In this document: in pieces, positions 40,401 through 55,400 of the stretch
Layout of the letters: each line of letters begins with the position of its first letter
Numbering within the stretch: the stretch's first letter is position 1
Source: Gimesia chilikensis
GTDB lineage: Bacteria > Planctomycetota > Planctomycetia > Planctomycetales > Planctomycetaceae
Length of the DNA stretch: 64,000 nucleotides
Direction of reading: 5' to 3'
Assembly: GCF_007744075.1 (NCBI RefSeq)
Contig: NZ_CP036266.1
Span: forward strand, 5,503,748-5,567,747
Translations under genes and position numbers: made by a program
Notes under the pieces: generated by a model
Databases searched by the model: none
What the model was told of the DNA's origin: nothing
The model's input: the letters and a program-made list of their open reading frames with translations, nothing else

Positions 40401-43400
40401 CAGCGACACCAGCACGGATTCCGTAAGCTCGACGACACTGTCATCTGTCAGCGTGATGGTAATGCTCTGTGTTTCACCAGCTGTACCGGTAAAAGTAAGC
40501 GTTCCGGCCCCGGCAGTATAATCGGTGCCCGCCTGAGCGGTTCCATCCGCAGTTGACCAGTCGACACTCACGCCCCCCTCCACTTCGGCATCAAGAGTAA
40601 CCGTCAATGTCGCCGTTCCCGCATTCTCATCAACGGTCACGTTGGCTATCGAGAGGCCCGCCGTATCTTCATCAATGATTGTGGCTGTCGCCTGATTCTC
40701 AATGAATGAAACGTTCGGGCTGGCCGCCTGGAGATTTGTCAGATTGACCAGGAAGGTCTCATCTGTCTCGACGATCAGATCATCGGTTAACGTCACGGTA
40801 ATGGTCTGTGTTTCTCCTGCATTACCGGCGAAGGTCAATGTGCCGGAACCAGCCGTATAATCACTGCCTGCGATCGCGGTACCGTCGGCGGTCAACCAGT
40901 CTACCTGTAGACCTCCTTGTACCGCCTCGTCCAGGGTAACCGTGAATGTCGCTGTCCCCGCATCTTCATTGACGACGACGTCTTCAACCGTAAGTGTGGC
41001 ACTGTCATTATCAGCAATTGTCACCGTGACCTGTGACTGTGAAAGCCCAACAGACTGACTGCCGACACTCAGGTTCACCAGTACCGTTTCGCCTGCTTCA
41101 ACAATCGCGTCCTCTGTCAGCGCGAATGTAACCGTCTGAACTTCGTCAGGAATGGTCCCACTGAAATTCACAGTTCCGCTGGTCGAGGTGTAATCCGAAC
41201 CGGCGAGAGCGGTACCATCGATGGTGGAATAATCAACGGAGAAAGCAGAACCCATCACATTGGTTGCCGTTAAGGTTACGGTAGCCGTTCCAGCATCTTC
41301 ATCCACTATCACATCAGACACAGTCACCAGGCTGACACGTTCAATACGCATCGCATCGGCAATCACGTACCCGTCGGCATTCTCATTAGCCATCGTAACG
41401 GTAATCGTTCCATTCTCGTCCACTGTGAAATAGCCCAGATCCTGCCAGTCCACGCCACCATCACTGACATCCGCAGAGAGGGTTTGCTGACTGACGGTCT
41501 GTGTCATGTCCCCGCCTACAATACCAGACACGGTCACCTGCGTATTGGTTGCCCGGTTAGGATCAGTCTGCCAGTAACCAGAAATGCGATACGTCCCCGC
41601 AGGCAGGTTACTGAACTGCCAACTGGCAGTATTACCCGAAGCTGAAGCGGGAGGTAGATAATAACTGTCATCACCATAGTAAGGACTACTGGGTACTGGA
41701 TGATAAACCCAGTTAGAACCATTCAAAGAAAAGCCGGAATCGCCATCATCGATAATCTGCACGAAGTCGTCATTCAGAATTGCCCCCTGCCCCCAGAGAG
41801 TTCCCTGGTCGGCCCCCGCAAAGATGATGCTGTCTAAATAACCTGCCTCAAGCTGAGTCAGAGTCCCCAGATCACTGAAGATGCTGCTGCGCGGGAAGGC
41901 ATAATTGAAAAATTCTGTATCTTCCAGCTTCGTATCGCCATTGATCGTAAATGGAATTGTTACCGAAGTCGCTCCTGCAGCCAGTGTGGCGAAATAACCA
42001 CTAGCGGGATATGGAAAATCTCCATCGGCCTCCGTAGCCGTCGAATCAGTCGCCCGCGACCAGATATAAATTTCCCGATCCAGTGGATTGGTGAACTGCA
42101 ACTCGAAGGTATAGTTTGTAGTCCCGCTGTCCCCCTCATATTCTGCCACGACCGGATTGACCAGGGACATGGTTGTCGTGTCATCATTCGTGATGATGCC
42201 GGTCCCCTGGGAGTCGACAATCATGACATTGGCTACACCACTCGCCTGGATATTCGAAATGTTGAGAAACATACTCTCATCCAGTTCGACTGTATTATCT
42301 CCAGTCAGGTTTACTGTAACGGTCTGAGTCTCTCCGGCTGTCGATCCCGTAAAATTTAAGGTCCCGCTGGTAGCGGTATAGTCGGAACCTGCGATCGCTG
42401 TTCCGTTGGCTGTCGCATAATCGACTGAGAACGCTCCACCTGCAGGACCATGTGATGTGACAGTAAATGTGGCTGTGCCAGCATCTTCATCGACCGTAAC
42501 ATCCCCCACCGTCACCAGTGTGACTCTCTCAATCCGCATCGCATCTGCAATCACATAACCATCGGCATTCTCATTTGTGAAGGTTACTGTGATGGCGCCG
42601 TTTTCATCGACATGGTAAAAGCCAATGTCCTGCCAGTTTTTACCCTCATCACTGAGACTGGCCGACAGGTATTGCTGATTAATCGTCTGAGAGATCGGAC
42701 CACCGGAAATGCCGGAAACAGTGACCGTGGTGTTCGTTGCCCGGTTAGCGTGAGGAACCCAGTACCCGGAAATGCGATAAATTCCGGGTACTAAATTATC
42801 AAAGTTCCAGCTGGCTGATTCTCCAGCATGGGCTCCAGGATCCAGATAATAAGCATCATCCTGATTATATTGTATTCCGCCAACATTATGATCAACCCAG
42901 TTCGGTCCGGTGAGTGAAAAACCGGGATCCTCATCATCCATAATCCATTTATACACCGAATTGTTGACATAGAAACCACCACCAGAGGAATTCCCGGATA
43001 GATTGACGACGTGAGCCTCAAGTGGATTTCCACTGGTACCTACCGATACAGCCGCATAAAACGAGGTAGAGCCGGCAACGATATCATAATTGTGATCGCC
43101 ACTATCCTGAATTGATGCGGAAGACGATACTGCTGTCACAAGACCTGTAGTAATTACTCCTGTGAGATATATGTGGCTGTCATTAAACAGGTAGATTGAA
43201 CCACTACCGGCATTGATGACTGTATCTTCGGTCATCAGGAAATACTTGTTATTATTTCCCGCTGCCGCATCTGCCGTTACTGAAATATCACCTGTGATGG
43301 AATGAATAGCGGCCCCAAAGCTGAGAATGAAGTCATCCTGTGAGACAATCGTAATTGCACCATCCACACTGGACACATTCGATAAAGCGTCACTGACATT

Positions 43401-46400
43401 CACCCCGTACTTCCAGTTATTACCTGTGCCACCAGTTCCAGCGATGTTAATTTTCGCAGCGTTGGTGCCCAGACCTGTGGAAGTGACTGTTGTGTTCTGA
43501 ATATTCACCCCGATATTGCTGTCACCGCTGGCAGCACCTCCCTGACCAGTCAGCGTAATATCACCATAAATACTCGTGACAGAAGAGTTCTGCAGGTTAA
43601 CCCCTCTCGCACTGTTTGTTCCTGATCCCCCGGTTCCTGCTAACGTAATCGTAGCTGCATCAGTTCCCTCGCCGGAAGATATGATGTCTGCTCCATTGAT
43701 GTCTAAACCGGTATTTAAATCCCCAGATCCATTACCGGCGATACCCTGAACCAGGATGTCACCATCGACACTGCTCAAAATGGAGTCAGCCGTAATTTTG
43801 ATACCAAAACCCAGATAGTTACTTGAGCCGCTGGTACCGGTAATGGTAATCGTAGCAGCATCTGTGCCCGTTCCAGTCGAGTAGATTTCACTGCCACTTT
43901 CCAGGTATGTGCCAATATTGCCGTCACCTGAACCATTTCCCCCCTGTCCGGAGAGTGAGATATTCCCATCGATACTCGTGATCAGGGTTCCACCGACAAG
44001 GAAAGTACCGAAATTGTACCCCACTCCTGTACCGCCAGTACCATCCACAGTAATCGATGCTGCTTCCGTTCCCGTCCCCGTCGATTCAACTGAACCTCCC
44101 TGTAAGATTAAACCATAATTGTGACTTCCAACAGTACCGGCCCCAGTTCCAGTCAGCGAGATCGCACCATCGACACTCGTAATGTCAGTAAAAAATAGAT
44201 ACGCTGCCACATTGCTGTCCAGGCCAGCGCCTCCTGTTCCGTTGACCGTAATTCTGGCAGCATTGGCACCAGTTCCAGTTGAGGTCACAGTGGATTCATG
44301 GAGATTGACACCATGGTTCTGTTGCTCGTCCGATGTATAACTTCCCCCACCGGTTCCGGTGAATGAAATATCTCCATCGACACTGGTCACATCTGCCTGA
44401 TAAATGAACACACCACGATTAAAACTGGAACCGTTGCCCCCCGTACCAGTCAGGCTGATTGTTCCTGCATTTGCTCCAGAACCTGTAGAACTGATGGATC
44501 CATTATCGATATAAACACCTGTTTTCTGCTCACCAGTTCCAGCTCCACCGTGCCCCGTCAGTGAAATGTTTCCATTCCCGGTCGACAGAATCATCGCATT
44601 GTCTGCTTCGATTCCAATAAACTCCCCAACTGTCGCTCCACCAGCATTGGCCAGCAGCGTCATATCCCCATCGACGGTCGTCAGGCTGCTGCCATCACTC
44701 AGCACGATATTTCGGATTGCAGTCAGCGAAACATTTCCACTCGTCGAACTGATTCCGCTCGCGACCGTAATTGTCTGCACGGTCACATTCAGATCACCTG
44801 AATTCATATCTGTGACCCCGGTCTGGAACGTGACATCATCATCACTGCCACCGGTGATTGTGAGATCGCCTGTATTCAGGCTGTCGAGCCCTGTCACATT
44901 GAACGTATCGGCCCCGGACCCCGCATTGGCATTGAGCATCACGGCTCCGCTGCTCACATATGCAACTGCTGCCCCCAGAGTGGAATCAATCAGCGACAGA
45001 CCATCGGCGGCGGCTCCATCATCGGAAACCGTAATCGTCTCTGATGCGCCCAGGAAGTCGAATACCCGATTTGTTGCAGACAGTGAATCAGTCAGCGACG
45101 CAGTATTCGTATAGTTGATGATTTCGCCATCGATTGAAATACTTCCCGCGGTATCGCTGATCAGCGAGTGAGTCACATTCGAGATCGTGCCTGCATAGCT
45201 GCCCGGCTCCAGGATGATCGCGCCACCATCGGCCTCGCCATCGAAATAAATATTTTCCAGGGGGAAAGGCAGTCCGTTACTCAAATCGATTGTCAACGTA
45301 TCGAGACCGGCACCGCCGTTAATGATCACTTCGCTGTAGTCGCTCAACAGCCCCGTATACACGAGGGTGCTGTTCTCCCACAGTTCCAGTATCACACCGT
45401 CGGCATTCATCTGTAGCAGATAGTCATCAGCGCCCGCGGTACCATTAAACGTAATGCGGTCACTGGCATTGATCGATCCGACAGCTTGTGAATTGGCATA
45501 TTGAATATTGACGACGCCACTGGCCTGAAGATTAAACAGATTCAGATAAAAGTTTTCCGACGCTTCCGAAACCAGGTCGTTATTGAGAGCAACAGTCACA
45601 GTCTGCGTCTCTCCTGCGGTACCAGTGAAGTTCAGAGTGCCGCTGGTCGCCGTATAATCAGAACCGGCGACGGCTGTCCCGTCAGCAGTCGCGTAATCCA
45701 CGGTAAAGGCGTTTCCGGTTGCTCCACTGGATGTCACGGTGAATGTCGCGATGCCGGCATCTTCGTCGACTGTCACATCACCCACAGACAGCAGGCTGTG
45801 CACGCGTTCGACACGGTACGCTTCAGCCAGCACATAACCGTTAGCCTGATCGTCAGAGATCGTGATGGTAATCTGTCCGTTACTGTCGACCGTGTAATAG
45901 CCCAGGTCCTGCCAGTAAAACCCATCGTCATACACGTCGTGCTGCAGAACCTGCTGATTCACCGACAGTGATACATCCCCCCCTTCGACACCCGATATGG
46001 TGAGCGGCATGTTTGTCGCGCCTCCATTCGGTTCAGGCACCCACGAACCGGAGATACGATAGGTCCCCGCGGGAAGACTACTGAACGCCCAGGTCGAAGA
46101 ATTCGCGCCGGTGCCGCCAACGCCGGCCACGTATGCATAGTCTCCCTGATAGAAGGCCGGATTACCGCTGTTGTAGATCCAGGAACCGGTCTGACTGAAA
46201 CCAGCATCGCCGTTATCAATAATACGTTTATAAATCGAGTTATTGACGTAGAAACCACCTGTCGTACCACTGCCGGAGAGATTCACAGCGTGCGCTTCCA
46301 GCGGATTTCCACTCTCTCCAACTGAAATATATGCATTCAGACTCGCCGTTCCAGCAACCACATCCGGTCGCTGATCCCCCGTATCAATGATGGCACCGTA

Positions 46401-49400
46401 GACAGTGTCGACAGTAACCGTTCCCGACGTCTCCAACCCGGTCAGGAAAATATAACCCTCTGCATCCAGATCAATACTTCCACTACCAGCATCAACGGTA
46501 ACTCCATTGGCAATACTGATAATTGCGTAATGATTGCCCACGGCTGCATCCGCAAGAATCGTAATATCTCCCGACTGTGAATTCACGCTCATGGAATCAG
46601 CTAAAACGACATCATCGTCTGAAATCAGGTTGATGTCGCCAGCAATACTACTGACCTCCGCCTCCTGGCTGACCCCTGTGAGCAGAACGCCATAATTGTT
46701 GGCCCCACCGGTTCCCCCCGTTCCATGCACTGTAATATTGGCTGCATCGGATCCAGTTCCCGTTGAGGAAATTTCGGCGTCCGATAAATTCACACCAAAA
46801 TTACTTCCTCCGGAGGCACTACCTCCCCGCCCTGTAATCGTAATATCGCCATCAACGCTTGTGACTATGTTTGTACTCTGATCAAATTTCACTCCTACCG
46901 CAAAACCGGAACTGCTTCCAGCCGTACCATCGATCATAATTGTCGCAGCATTCGAGCCAACACCTGTTGATGAAATGACAGAGTTAAAAGTATTCACGCC
47001 AAAGTTGGCGATATCTGAACCAGTTCCCCCTTGTCCCGTTAATGAAATCGCACCATCGACACTGGTCAGAGAAGAGTTCTCCATGTTAATGCCAGTGTTG
47101 TAGGCAGACCCGGTCCCTGCAGTGCCATTGATCGTGATCACAGCAGCCCCGTTCCCCAGGCCGGTAGAAGAAATTTCACTTCCGTTGGAGACATATACAC
47201 CGAGATTACCTGTTCCCGTCGCGTTTCCTCCCTGACCAGTCAATGAAATATTGCCATCCACGCTGGTCATCTCAGCACCATTCGCCAGGAAGATCCCAAA
47301 ATTATTTGAATCGGCAGTCCCCCCCGTTCCATTTACAGTTATCGAACCTGCATAAGCTCCTGTTCCTGTTGAGAAGATTTGTGAGCCATCTACGACAACG
47401 CCGCTATATCCAGTTCCGGAAGATGTCGCTGCTCCCTCTCCTGAAATCTGGATCTCACCATCGATTGTTGATATTTGGGTTGCACTGTCTCTGATGAGTA
47501 CGCCATAACTCCAGTTCGAACCGATCCCGGAAGTCCCCTGTATGTCGATCGAAGCAGCATCGGCCCCAGTTCCTGTCGAGGAGATCAGGCTGCCATTTTC
47601 AATATGAATTCCCTGATTTGATCCACCGCTGCCGTCACCTCCCTGGCCAATCAATAAAATATCACCCGAGATACTGGTTATTGTTGCATTGGCGATATTG
47701 ACTCCATATTCTTCATAGCCACTGTCGCCCCCCGTACCATTCAGTGTAATCGTTCCGATACTCGATGATGAAATACTTGAGTTTGAATGCAGGTCAATAC
47801 CATAACGCCTTCCATCCCCGGAATCATCTCGGCCATATCCAGTAAGTTGCACATTCCCGCTGCCTGTCGTTGAAATAGATGCGTTATTAATTTCGATACC
47901 CGCATAATTCCCGGCTGTCGCTCCACCAGCATTGGCCAGCAGCGTCATATCCCCATCGACGGTCGTCAGGCTGCTGCCGTCACTCAGCACGATATTCCGG
48001 ATCGCAGTCAGCGAAACATTTCCACTGGTCGAACTGATTCCGCTAGCGACCGTAATTGTCTGCGCGGTCACATTGAGATCACCAGAATTCATCTCTGTGA
48101 CCCCGGTCTGGAAGGTGACATCATCATCACTACCACCGGTGATTGTGAGATCGCCTGTATTCAGGCTGTCGAGCCCTGTCACATTGAACGCATCGGCTCC
48201 GGACCCCGCATTGGCATTGAGCATCACGGCTCCGCTGCTCACATATGCAACTGCTGCCCCCAGAGTGGAATCAATCAGCGAGAGACCATCGGCGGCTGTT
48301 CCATCATCGGAAACCGTAATTGTCTCAGTAGCACCCAGAAAGTCGAATACCCGGGTAGTTACGAACAATGAATCGGTCAGCGACGCAGTATTCGTATAGT
48401 TGATGATTTCACCATCGACTGAAATAGTTCCCACGGTATCGCTGATCAGCGAGTGAGTCACATTCGAGATCGTGCCTGCATAGCTGCCCGGCTCCAGGAT
48501 GATCGCGCCACCATCGGCCTCGCCATCGAAGTTGATGACGCTTACGGGGAACGGCAGACCGTTACTCAGATTGAGAGTGAAGGTATCCATGCCGGCGCCA
48601 CCGTTGAGATTGAGCTCCGTCACATTGGTCAGCAGGTCTGAGAATACGAGCGACGCACCGTTCCAGACCTCCAGTGTGACACCATCTGCGTTCATCTGAA
48701 TCTGGAAATCATCTGCGGCGGCAGTACCGTCAATGGTGACACGCACGTCATCATCGACGATGGTTGCCATCCCTTGTCCGTCTGTCAGAGTGACATTACC
48801 ACTCGTGACCAGGTTGCTCAGATTGACGAAGAAGGTTTCGTCTGATTCGATCACGTATTCATCTGTGAGAGCAATTGTGATCGTCTGAGTTTCTCCAGCG
48901 GTTCCCGTGAAGTTCAAGGTTCCAGAGCCCGCGGCATAATCGGCCCCGGCGGTTGCCGTACCGTCGGCGGTGGACCAGTCGATACTCAAACCTCCCTGAA
49001 CATCATCTCCCAGGGTGACGGTGAATGTGGCCGTTCCAGCATCTTCATTGACTGTGATGTCGTTTACCGAAACAGGACTTCCTACTTTTTCAAGTCGGAT
49101 GGCATCAACCAGCACTAAACCATCAGGCAGTTCATTGGTCAGGGTAACGGTAATAGTGCCATTGGCGTCCACCGTGTAATAGCCCAGATCCTGCCAGTCA
49201 AAGCCCGCATCAGTCACATCAGCCGAACGGTTTTGCTGATTGACGATTTGAGTACTTGGGCCTCCTTCAATTCCAGAGACAGTATATTCCGTATTCGTCG
49301 CCCGGTTGGCACCGGTTCTCCAGAATGCAGAGACGCGGTAGGTGCCGGAAACCAGATCACTGAATTCCCAGGTTGAAGAGAGATCGGGATACGATCCAGA

Positions 49401-52400
49401 AGTTACGTACAGAGAGTCTCCCTGATAGTACGGAGTGGATGAAGTAAAGGTGCCCCACTCTCCAGATGTCGTAGAATGCCCGGCATCACCATCGTCAATG
49501 AATTTTTTATAGACCGAATTATTCACATGGAAACCAGCGGTGGTACTGTTCCCGGAAAGATTCACTACGTTGGCATACAGAGGATCGCCACTGGTGCCAA
49601 CCGACCCGTAAGCATTCAGGATAGCCGTTTCTGCAACGACTCGCGGAATATCTACCGTGTTGGACAGCATCGGACCAGTTACAGAATCAACGGTGACCGT
49701 CCCCCCTGCCAGCAGGCTGCCCACATAGATTTCGCTATGGGCATCGATATCAATATTACCCTGGACCGATCTGAATACCGACCCGCTGTTCATGTGGAAT
49801 GAACCGGTACTGTTTCCATTCAGATAGTTACTGGTAAACTCAAGATTGCCTGATTTTGATTCCACCCGGCTCTCATGATAGAACAACATTCTTCCATCAG
49901 AGATGATCGAGATATCAGCCAAGTTACTGCTGACCAACGATTGATATTGTGCAACAAAGCCATCGATGTACGAGGTCCCACTCCCGCCTGAACCATGAAT
50001 GTGGATCTCTGCCGCATCCGCGCCGACGCCAGTAGACATCACTGTTGAGCTGTTAAGGCGCACTCCCTGGTTATGGTAATCGGTGCCGTCACCCCCTCCC
50101 TGCCCCAGCAGCGTGATATCACCATCAATACTTGTGACGGTAGAATACTGCAGATAGAGACCTCGTTCGAACGCCCCTCCGTTCGCACCACCAGTTCCAT
50201 CAATCGTAATTGTACCCGCATTCGCTCCGGTTCCCGTTGAAGAGAACGCTGCGTAGCTGGTATCAATGCCCAGGTTGGAATCTCCAGTCCCCGCACCACC
50301 ATAACCGGTAACAGAAATGTTCCCGGTACCCGCTGTTTCAAGGGAGGCATGATCGATAAAGATACCTTTAAAGTTTCCTGCTGTCGTCCCCCCGTTATTG
50401 GCCAGAACAGTGATTCCACCATCAACGGTGGTCAGACTGCTGCCATTATTGAGCAGAATATTACGACTGGCCGTCAGGGATATCTCCCCATCGGTAGTAG
50501 AAACAGTACTGTCCACAGTAATGGTCTGCGCGGTAACGGTCAGATCATAAACCCCCATCACGGTATCATTGGTCTGGAACGTCACATTATCGTTCGTATC
50601 ACCGGTAATTGTCAGATCGCTGGCATGCAGACTGTCAAAGCCTTCCACATTAATTGTATCGGCACCGCTCCCACCATTGGACTTAACGGTAACGCCGGCT
50701 GTTGACCCCGCATAGGTAATCGCTGCCCCCAGAGTGGAATCGATCAGTGACAATCCGTCACCGGCGGTTCCATCATCAGACAGGGTGACCGTCTCACCAC
50801 TCCCCAGGAAGTCGAATACCCGGCTGGCAGTACCCAGATTGTCTGTCAAAGACCCCGCATTGTTGTAACTGATAATTTCGCCATCAATGGAAATACTTCC
50901 CGCGGTATCGCTGATCAGTGAATGAGTCACATTTGATATCGTGCCTGCATAGCTGCCCTGCTCCAGGATGATCGTACCGCCGTCGGCTTCTCCGTCGAAG
51001 TTAATATTCCCCAGCGGGAAAGGCAGCCCATTGCTCAAGTCGATCGTCAGCGTGTCTGCACCAGCCCCACCGTTGAGATTAACCTCGGTGTAGTCACTCA
51101 GCAAACCCGCATAGACGAGCGCACTGTTCTGCCACAGTTCCAGCGTCACACCATCGGCATTCAGTTGCAGCAGATAGTCATCAGCGCCTGCGGACCCATT
51201 AAAAGTAATACTATCACTGGCATGGATCGTCCCAACTCCCTGAGAGTCGGTCAGTAGCACATTTCCACTGGCGACCAGATTACTCAGATTCACCAGCAGA
51301 GTCTCTGCCGATTCCACCTCGCTATCATCGGTCAGCGTTACCGTTACCGTCTGAGTCTCACCAGCAATCCCCGTGAAATTCAGTGTTCCCGACCCGGCAG
51401 AGTAATCACTGCCAGCGACGGCACTTCCATCGGCGGTGGACCAGTCGACACTTACCCCACCTTCAACCGTCTGATCCAGAGTGACAGTAAAGGTGGCGAC
51501 TCCGGCTTCTTCATCGACATTGACATCATTGATTGAGAGACCGGCTGTATCATCGTCCGTAATTGTGATCTGTCCCTGAGCGTCCCCAATAGAAACGTTC
51601 CGAGTGCCGGCAATCGTCAGGTTCGAGAGATTAACCAGCAGACTTTTTGACACTTCTACAACACCGTCATCAGTAATCGGCACTGTAATGAACTGTGTTT
51701 CGCCCGCAGTACCGGCAAAGACCAGTTGCCCTGTTGTCAACGTATACTCTGATCCCGCAACCGCGGTGTTGTTTTGTGTGGAATAGTCGACAGTAAACCC
51801 GGCATCAACGGCGTTATTCAGCGTGACAGCCAGCGTGGCCGTCCCCGCCCCTTCATTGACCGTCACATCATTGATCGAAAGACTGGCTGCATCATTATCC
51901 TGAATCGTCGCGACGCCGGTATCATTGCCAATGACAATCGCCGAATAGACAGTCACACCGTTATAACGCGGGTCCGACAGAACCACACTGAATGATTCTC
52001 CCTCTTCCACTAGACTGTCCTCGTTAACATTGATGGTAACGGTCGCCGAAGTCTGCCCCGTGGGAATGGTCACCAGCTGATTTGTGATCGCAGTAAAGTC
52101 CCCCGCACCAGCGGTCCCGACAACCGTAGAGGCTCGGACCGTCACATCAGCTGTGGTCGCTCGATTGATATGAATGGTAAAGACAAACGCACCATTTTCC
52201 GCAACTGAAATATCATTGATATAGAACAGTTCCCGGTTGGTAATATTCGCATTATTCGTTCCGGAAGAGGAAGTGAAGAAATCCATCCAGGTATCAAGTG
52301 GATTCGCCCCCGTTCCGATGGAACCGGCGGCATTCACTGATGCTGTTGCAGCAATAATATCGATCAGCGTATCGTCATTGTCCAGAATGGAACCGGATGC

Positions 52401-55400
52401 AGAATCCACGGCAACATGTGCGGTAGAACTCAATCCCGTAAGCTTGATATCACCAGCCGCATCCAGATCAATATTCCCTGATCCCGCATCGACCAGGGAG
52501 TTCTGATTCATGATAAACTGCCCGACGTTATTCCCATTCTGATAATTTACATCGATGGAAATATCGCCTGAATCAGACTGCAGAGTCGAACCGTAGTCCA
52601 TCCAGACATTGCCTTCAGAAGTCAAGAAAATGTCTGCCACTTCGGAACTGATCAATGTGGAGCTATGCAAAGTAATTCCGTCATTGGAGATCGTACCGGC
52701 CCCCCCTGTACCATGCAGCGTGATGACAGCTGCGTCTGAGCCGGTCCCCGTGGATGTGATGGTGGAATTTTGAATTCCAATCCCCTGATTAAAATAGTTC
52801 GTACCATTTCCGCCCCCCTGCCCCAACAGGGTAAGATCTCCATCTCTTGTCGTAATGGTGGAATCCGCCATCTGGATTCCACGGTGATAGTCGAGCCCCC
52901 CTCCGCCGGTGCCGTCAATCGTAATCGTTGCCGCTCCGGTTCCGGTCCCTGTTGAGGTAATCAGAGCGTTATTGAGTTGAACTCCAAAGTGCTGACTACC
53001 AGAACCACCATAACCAGATCCCGTGATGGAAATATTCCCATCGACGCTCTGAATACCGGCGGCATTGCCGGAAATCATGACACCATGCCCCAGAAAGGTA
53101 CTGGTGGCACCGGTACCAGTGATCGTAATGTCGGCTGCGCCGGCTCCGATACCAGTCGAGATAATCTCGCTTCCGTTAAGTAACATGACCCCCACGTTAC
53201 CGGCGCCAGAACCATTGCCTCCCTGACCTGTCAACTGGATGTCACCCGAATCACTGGTGATCTGAGATTCACCCAGGAGCAAAACACCCACCAGGTTATC
53301 GGTTCCATTCCCCCCGATACCATTCAGAGTGATCGTACCGGCATCCGTGCCTGTGCTCATGGATGAAATGCTGCTGGAATCCATTTGAATACCGTAATTG
53401 TTATTGTCTCCGCTATTCGCTCCATAGCCGGTCAGAGAGATGTTTCCCGTCCCCGTCGTGGAAATCGTGGCACTATTCAGTTTGATCCCGGCGAACTGCC
53501 CGGTAGTACTTCCACCATCATTGGCTAACAGCGTGATCGCCCCGTCCACAGTCGTCAGACTTCGACCGGCGGCCAGGAAAATATTCCGGCTGGCGGTGAA
53601 ATCAATCAGGCCATCGGTACTGGAAACATCACTGCTGACGGTAATCGTTTGTGCGAACACCGTCAGGTCACTGGCTCCCATCGCTGTGCCATTGTTCTGA
53701 AACGTGACGAGATCGTTACTGTCGCCAGTAATGGTCAGATCGCTGGCATTGAGACTGTCCAGGCCTTCCACATTGATCGTATCAACGCCGCTCCCATTGT
53801 TAGACTTAATGGTTACGCCGGATGCTGTCCCCACATAGTTAATCGCGGTCCCCAGCGTGGAATCGATGAGAGACATTCCGTTATCAGCGGTCCCATCATC
53901 GGAAAGGGTGACGGTCTCCCCCGCTCCCAGGAAGTCAAAGTTACGACTGGTGACATTCAGGCGATCTGTGATATTCGCAGTCCCCGTATACTGAATCAAA
54001 CCACCGTCCACACTGATACTGCCGGAACTGTCACTGTTCAATGAATGAGTCACACTGCTGATCGAACCGGCGTAACTGCCTGGTTCCAGGACCACTGTCC
54101 CCTCATCGGTTTCACCATCAAAAGAGATACTGGCAGCCGGGAATGGTGTTCCATTACTGAAATCGACTGTCAACACATCCAGACCGGCCCCACAGTTGAT
54201 ATTCAGATAGGACACATTCACCAGCAATTCCGAATAGACCAGCGCGGCGTTCTGCCAGACTTCGAGAGTCACGCCATCCGCGTTTAACTTAAGCTCGAAA
54301 TTATCCGCTGCAGCAGTCCCGTTAATCGTTGCCGTCAGATCGTCCTCGCCCAGAATGGTCGCCTGAGCCTGTACGTCGCTCAAAATGATGTTCGCATTCG
54401 CCCCCTGAACATTACTCAGATTCAGCACAAAGGATTCAATCGACTCCTGGACATTATCGTTAATGAGAGGAACCGTGATGGATTGAACTTCGCCGTCAAG
54501 ATCACCACTGAAATTCAATGTGCCGCTGGTCGACACATAATCGGAACCGGCTGTGGCAGTTCCGTTTCCAGTAGCAAAATCGACACTGAAGGCGCTCCCG
54601 ACTGCTTGACTGGAGGTGACCGAGAATGTCGCGGTTCCGTCGTACTCATTGACGACAACATCATCGACGGAAAGGATGCTGTTCACACGCTGAATCAACA
54701 TCGCATCGGCAATCACATAGCCGTCCGCAGATTCGTTGAACATCGATACGGTAATCACACCATTTTCATCGACGGTGAAGAGTCCCAGATCCTGCCAGTC
54801 GTAACCATTATAGCCCCAATCCGCATCCAGAGTCTGCTGGTCGATGATCTGGGTATCGGGTCCGCCTTCGATACCGGAAACCGTTACCGTCGTATTCGTG
54901 GCTCTGTTGGCATGAGGATACCATTGCCCTGAAATACGATAGACGCCGGCAGTCAGGCCATCGAAGAACCATTCTGCACTGGCTCCAGTATTCGTCCCCG
55001 GCGAGAGGTAGTAGGCATCATCATTGTAGTACAGCGTATCTGGCAGATAGGTCCAGCCTGGACCATTGATAATAAAATCGTCATCCCCTCCATCAATGAC
55101 CCGTTTGTATGGGGAGTTATTGACATAAAATCCATAATTTGTGCCGACACCAGAGAGGTTGACAACATGTGCTTCCAGTGGATTGCCACTCTCTCCGACC
55201 CAGTTAGCGGCATTTAAGACCGCTGTTGTGGCATACACCTCCGGGTTGACATCACCATTGTCCAGAATAGAGCCAATCGTTGAATCGACGGTGACCGTTC
55301 CTCCGGCGACCAGACTGGTCAGGTAAGTGTCACTATGCGCATCAATGTCGATGTTGCCACTCACCGCCTGAAAAACGGTACCGGTATTCATGTAGAAGAC

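Larger units (their letters stand above)
41335..55110 (-). other. Five golvesin-C-like domains
   Basis: Located at about 54690-55110, 49080-49510, 45790-46230, 42520-42960 and 41335-41765. Each runs from IIDDGDxGFS through SW.F..LPAGTYRISGYW, NRATNTxVTVSGI, QxVNQQ.LSADV, WQDLGYYTVDENGxITVT to ADGYVIADAMRIERV. This is the pattern of the golvesin C-terminal-like, carbohydrate-binding-type module found with bacterial xanthan-lyase-like proteins, so glycan binding is the likely role. Confidence 0.75.
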
